From NCBI RefSeq assembly GCF_947500325.1, contig NZ_CANMRQ010000002.1, positions 372,001 to 436,000 on the forward strand: a stretch of 64,000 nt of DNA. The letters are read 5' to 3'. This DNA comes from an uncultured Lacinutrix sp. Its GTDB lineage: Bacteria > Bacteroidota > Bacteroidia > Flavobacteriales > Flavobacteriaceae. This document shows positions 62,298 through 64,000 of the stretch, piece after piece; position 1 is the first letter of the stretch; the number at the start of each line of letters is the position of its first letter. The notes under the pieces were generated by a model that searched no databases, was not told the DNA's origin, and saw nothing but the letters and a program-made list of their open reading frames with translations. The position numbers and the translations under genes are program-made.

Positions 62298-63754
62298 TTT
62301 ATAAATACTTCCCAAATAAAAAAACCATAGACTACTAGATATTCAAAACCAATAATCCAGAGGTTTTCTGTATGATCTGTATTGGCATAAGCGAGATAAC
62401 TTATTATAATTATAAAACTCCAAACTAAAGGAAATTTGTACGTTGTAAAAACACTTAAACTAAGAATAGTTGCTATATACCAAGGATGTACAGTAGTGCT
62501 TGTAAATAAATAAAAGGTAAAAGCAAAAAGCATTACTGTTATTAATTGCTTTGTATTTGAGTTCTTTTTAAAGTATGATAAGTATAAAATATAGAGCACG
62601 GTTAGTATGGGTAATATTTTACCAATAATAGCAATTTCATTCCAACCTCTAAATAAATAACCTATTTCTCGAGCCACATAATATATACTAGCATTAAACT
62701 CAAAATTACCAAACCATAAACCTACAGTTTTAGAATAGTTGTCTATAAATTGTGTTGAGAAAAAAGGTGCAAATATTATAAGTGTTGTAATACCAACGAT
62801 TAGGTAAAAACTAATTAGTTTTATCATTCCTGACTTTTGACTGGGCTCAATGTGAACTTTAGCAGAAACTTCCATTGTGTCATTGCGAGGAGTTTGCGAT
62901 GTGGCAATCTCATTAATTGAAACAGATTGTTTCATTTTACTCTCGATAACGTTGTTTTTTTTCTTTGTTAAAAACCACCAAAAAAATAATGGTAAAAACA
63001 TAAGTGGAACCAATTTTGTTGCAATAGATAAGGCGAAAATAACTGCTGCTAATTTCCATTTATTGCTATGTAATAAATACAAACTCCATACTAAAAAGAA
63101 AATCATAACACCTTCAAAATGCAGGTTGCCAGTAAGTTCAATAATAATAAATGGGTTAAGAATGTACCAGAAAATATTATGTATTGGTAATTTAAGTTTT
63201 TCTAATAATTTTTTACCAAAGTACAGTGTTCCAAAATCTGCAGCGATAATTAGTAAACGTAATACAGCAGCAGACCCAACAATACTTTTTCCTGCAAAGA
63301 GTCCAGCAATAATAAAACACAATTGATTTACTGGAGGATAATTAGTATAATGGCTAGCATTTAATTCTCGCATACCAATATAGAGTTCTTGCGCTTGTGC
63401 TATTGGTAATTCTCCATTGGATATAAAAGATTGGGGTGTGTGTAAATAGGGATTAAAACCTTCAAGAACCATACGGCCGTCCCAAATAAAACGATAGAAG
63501 TCTTGCGATAAATTAGGAATAGCAAGAATAAAAATAGCTCTAAATACAAAAGCTAATGCCGTTAAAAAACGTGTGTTATCTTTATTGCTTTCTACTAATT
63601 TGTAAAACAGAAAAAATAACGTAACATAAATACTAATAAGTTTTATATAGTCTGTTCTTGCTAAATTATATGCAAACACAACATAAAGTACAACACTTAT
63701 AAGTGTAAATAAAAGTGGTAATTTATTGGTTTTAAATAAAGCTAAATTGAACAT
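62276..63754 (-). CDS. Membrane mannosyltransferase-like protein (GT87/GT-C type) with an in-frame repeat insertion
   Basis: A 492-residue GT-C glycosyltransferase with about 12 membrane helices. The first large loop carries NLSQDFYRFIWDGRMVLEGFNPY, the Asp-containing signature of polyprenol-phosphate-mannose-dependent mannosyltransferases, and YTNYPPVNQLCF follows as expected. Between two helices, residues about 268-312 form an unusual hydrophilic loop that includes EIATSQTPRNDT. At DNA level this loop is an interspersed repeat of the TCATTGCGAGGAG type (62877-62934), read through without a stop. The enzyme therefore probably tolerates an inserted element. Sugar and acceptor are unknown. Confidence 0.87.
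   Translation of the reverse strand: MFNLALFKTNKLPLLFTLISVVLYVVFAYNLARTDYIKLISIYVTLFFLFYKLVESNKDNTRFLTALAFVFRAIFILAIPNLSQDFYRFIWDGRMVLEGFNPYLHTPQSFISNGELPIAQAQELYIGMRELNASHYTNYPPVNQLCFIIAGLFAGKSIVGSAAVLRLLIIAADFGTLYFGKKLLEKLKLPIHNIFWYILNPFIIIELTGNLHFEGVMIFFLVWSLYLLHSNKWKLAAVIFALSIATKLVPLMFLPLFFWWFLTKKKNNVIESKMKQSVSINEIATSQTPRNDTMEVSAKVHIEPSQKSGMIKLISFYLIVGITTLIIFAPFFSTQFIDNYSKTVGLWFGNFEFNASIYYVAREIGYLFRGWNEIAIIGKILPILTVLYILYLSYFKKNSNTKQLITVMLFAFTFYLFTSTTVHPWYIATILSLSVFTTYKFPLVWSFIIIISYLAYANTDHTENLWIIGFEYLVVYGFFIWEVFIKQKRLSH
62877..62934. repeat. Interspersed palindromic repeat inserted inside the mannosyltransferase gene
   Basis: GTGTCATTGCGAGGAG, then GTGGCAATCTCATTAATTGA, then a small hairpin TGAAAC-AGATT-GTTTCA (62918-62934). 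This is the widespread bacterial intergenic repeat type with TCATTGCGAGGA and GCAATCTC ends. It sits in frame in a loop-encoding part of the gene. Confidence 0.65.
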
Positions 63755-63923
63755 TTAATTTGCGTTAGCGGTTGAAACGTTATCCTTTTTAAAAATAATT
63801 AAATATTAAGTATATTTTAATTGTAAATGTAACAGATTACTATATTGCTTATGCTTTGCAATACTGTTTTAAAAAGATTTAAGTGGAAAACGCGACCTTT
63901 AGGTAACGCCCAAAACATTAACA

Positions 63924-64000
63924 TTATGCTTTAGAGGTTAGCGATTTAAAAAACACAAAACCAAAACCTATAGTTAGCATTAAGTGAAATGGGAATAATC
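63924..64000 (-). CDS. Possible C-terminus of a membrane protein (continues beyond window)
   Basis: On the minus strand the last 25 codons before a stop at 63924-63926 remain open to the window edge and read LFPFHLMLTIGFGFVFFKSL then TSKA. This is a hydrophobic helix with a basic end, as at the C-terminus of an inner-membrane protein. The rest is outside the window, so this is tentative. Confidence 0.3.
   Translation of the reverse strand, partial: LFPFHLMLTIGFGFVFFKSLTSKA

Noticed and set aside
62877-63326. 149-codon plus-strand open frame starting MSLRGVCDVAISL
   Set aside because: It is antisense to the mannosyltransferase, and its start is the translated form of an interspersed repeat, a frequent source of false genes.

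Overview
The window is a strongly AT-rich chromosomal segment from a member of the Bacteroidota, almost certainly family Flavobacteriaceae. Evidence for this is a SusC/SusD/SusE outer-membrane glycan uptake operon, two proteins ending in a type IX secretion (T9SS) C-terminal sorting domain, many short lipoprotein signal peptides, mevalonate-pathway isoprenoid genes, GT117/DUF2723 and CRTAC1-type proteins, and Bacteroidota promoter signatures (TTTG-N19-TAnnTTTG in front of a tRNA gene). No ribosomal RNA, CRISPR array, integrase or transposase is visible. About 53 coding features are listed, including partial, small and broken ones, plus one tRNA-Gln(TTG).

Layout. 1-7.4 kb: 3' part of a GH2 beta-mannosidase, a membrane-anchored metallophosphoesterase, a cysteine-less thioredoxin-fold protein, and a two-gene minus-strand unit (DUF2723/GT117 membrane protein, NodB-type deacetylase). 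7.6-7.8 kb: tRNA-Gln with a textbook promoter and terminator. 7.8-28.2 kb: a complete maltodextrin/starch utilisation locus. The minus strand carries susC-susD-susE-like genes and a T9SS-exported GH13 amylase. A divergent LacI regulator sits in the middle. The plus strand carries an MFS sugar transporter, beta-phosphoglucomutase, GH65 phosphorylase, GH31 alpha-glucosidase and two lipoprotein GH13 enzymes. The logic is surface cutting, TonB-dependent import of oligosaccharides, periplasmic trimming to maltose/glucose, MFS uptake, then phosphorolysis to beta-glucose-1-phosphate and conversion to glucose-6-phosphate.

28.3-40.2 kb: a secreted beta-rich repeat protein with a coiled-coil end, a CRTAC1/FG-GAP protein, a GAF-domain protein, an HD-PycTM (Pycsar effector-like) membrane protein without a cyclase, a T9SS-exported M43 metalloprotease and a beta-propeller-like lipoprotein. 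40.3-50.6 kb: housekeeping genes (GDPD, BaiN-like flavoprotein, DUF1697, TetR regulator, mevalonate decarboxylase, mevalonate kinase-like protein, UbiA prenyltransferase, nitrilase, pseudouridine synthase, S9 peptidase).

50.6-64 kb is the most irregular part. It has interspersed GTCAGTTCGAGTG repeat elements, a tandem duplication of a TPR/membrane/AraC-type regulator delimited by three related 20-bp palindromes, a group of small lipoprotein and membrane-protein genes including a frameshifted remnant and an AtpF-N-terminus-like mini protein, then an SDR, a Crp/Fnr regulator and a GT87-like mannosyltransferase whose reading frame has absorbed a repeat element.

No unmistakably new system is proven. 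The best leads are the orphan HD-PycTM protein, the palindrome-bounded regulator duplication, the in-frame repeat insertion in the mannosyltransferase, and the leader with two mutually exclusive stems before the sugar transporter.
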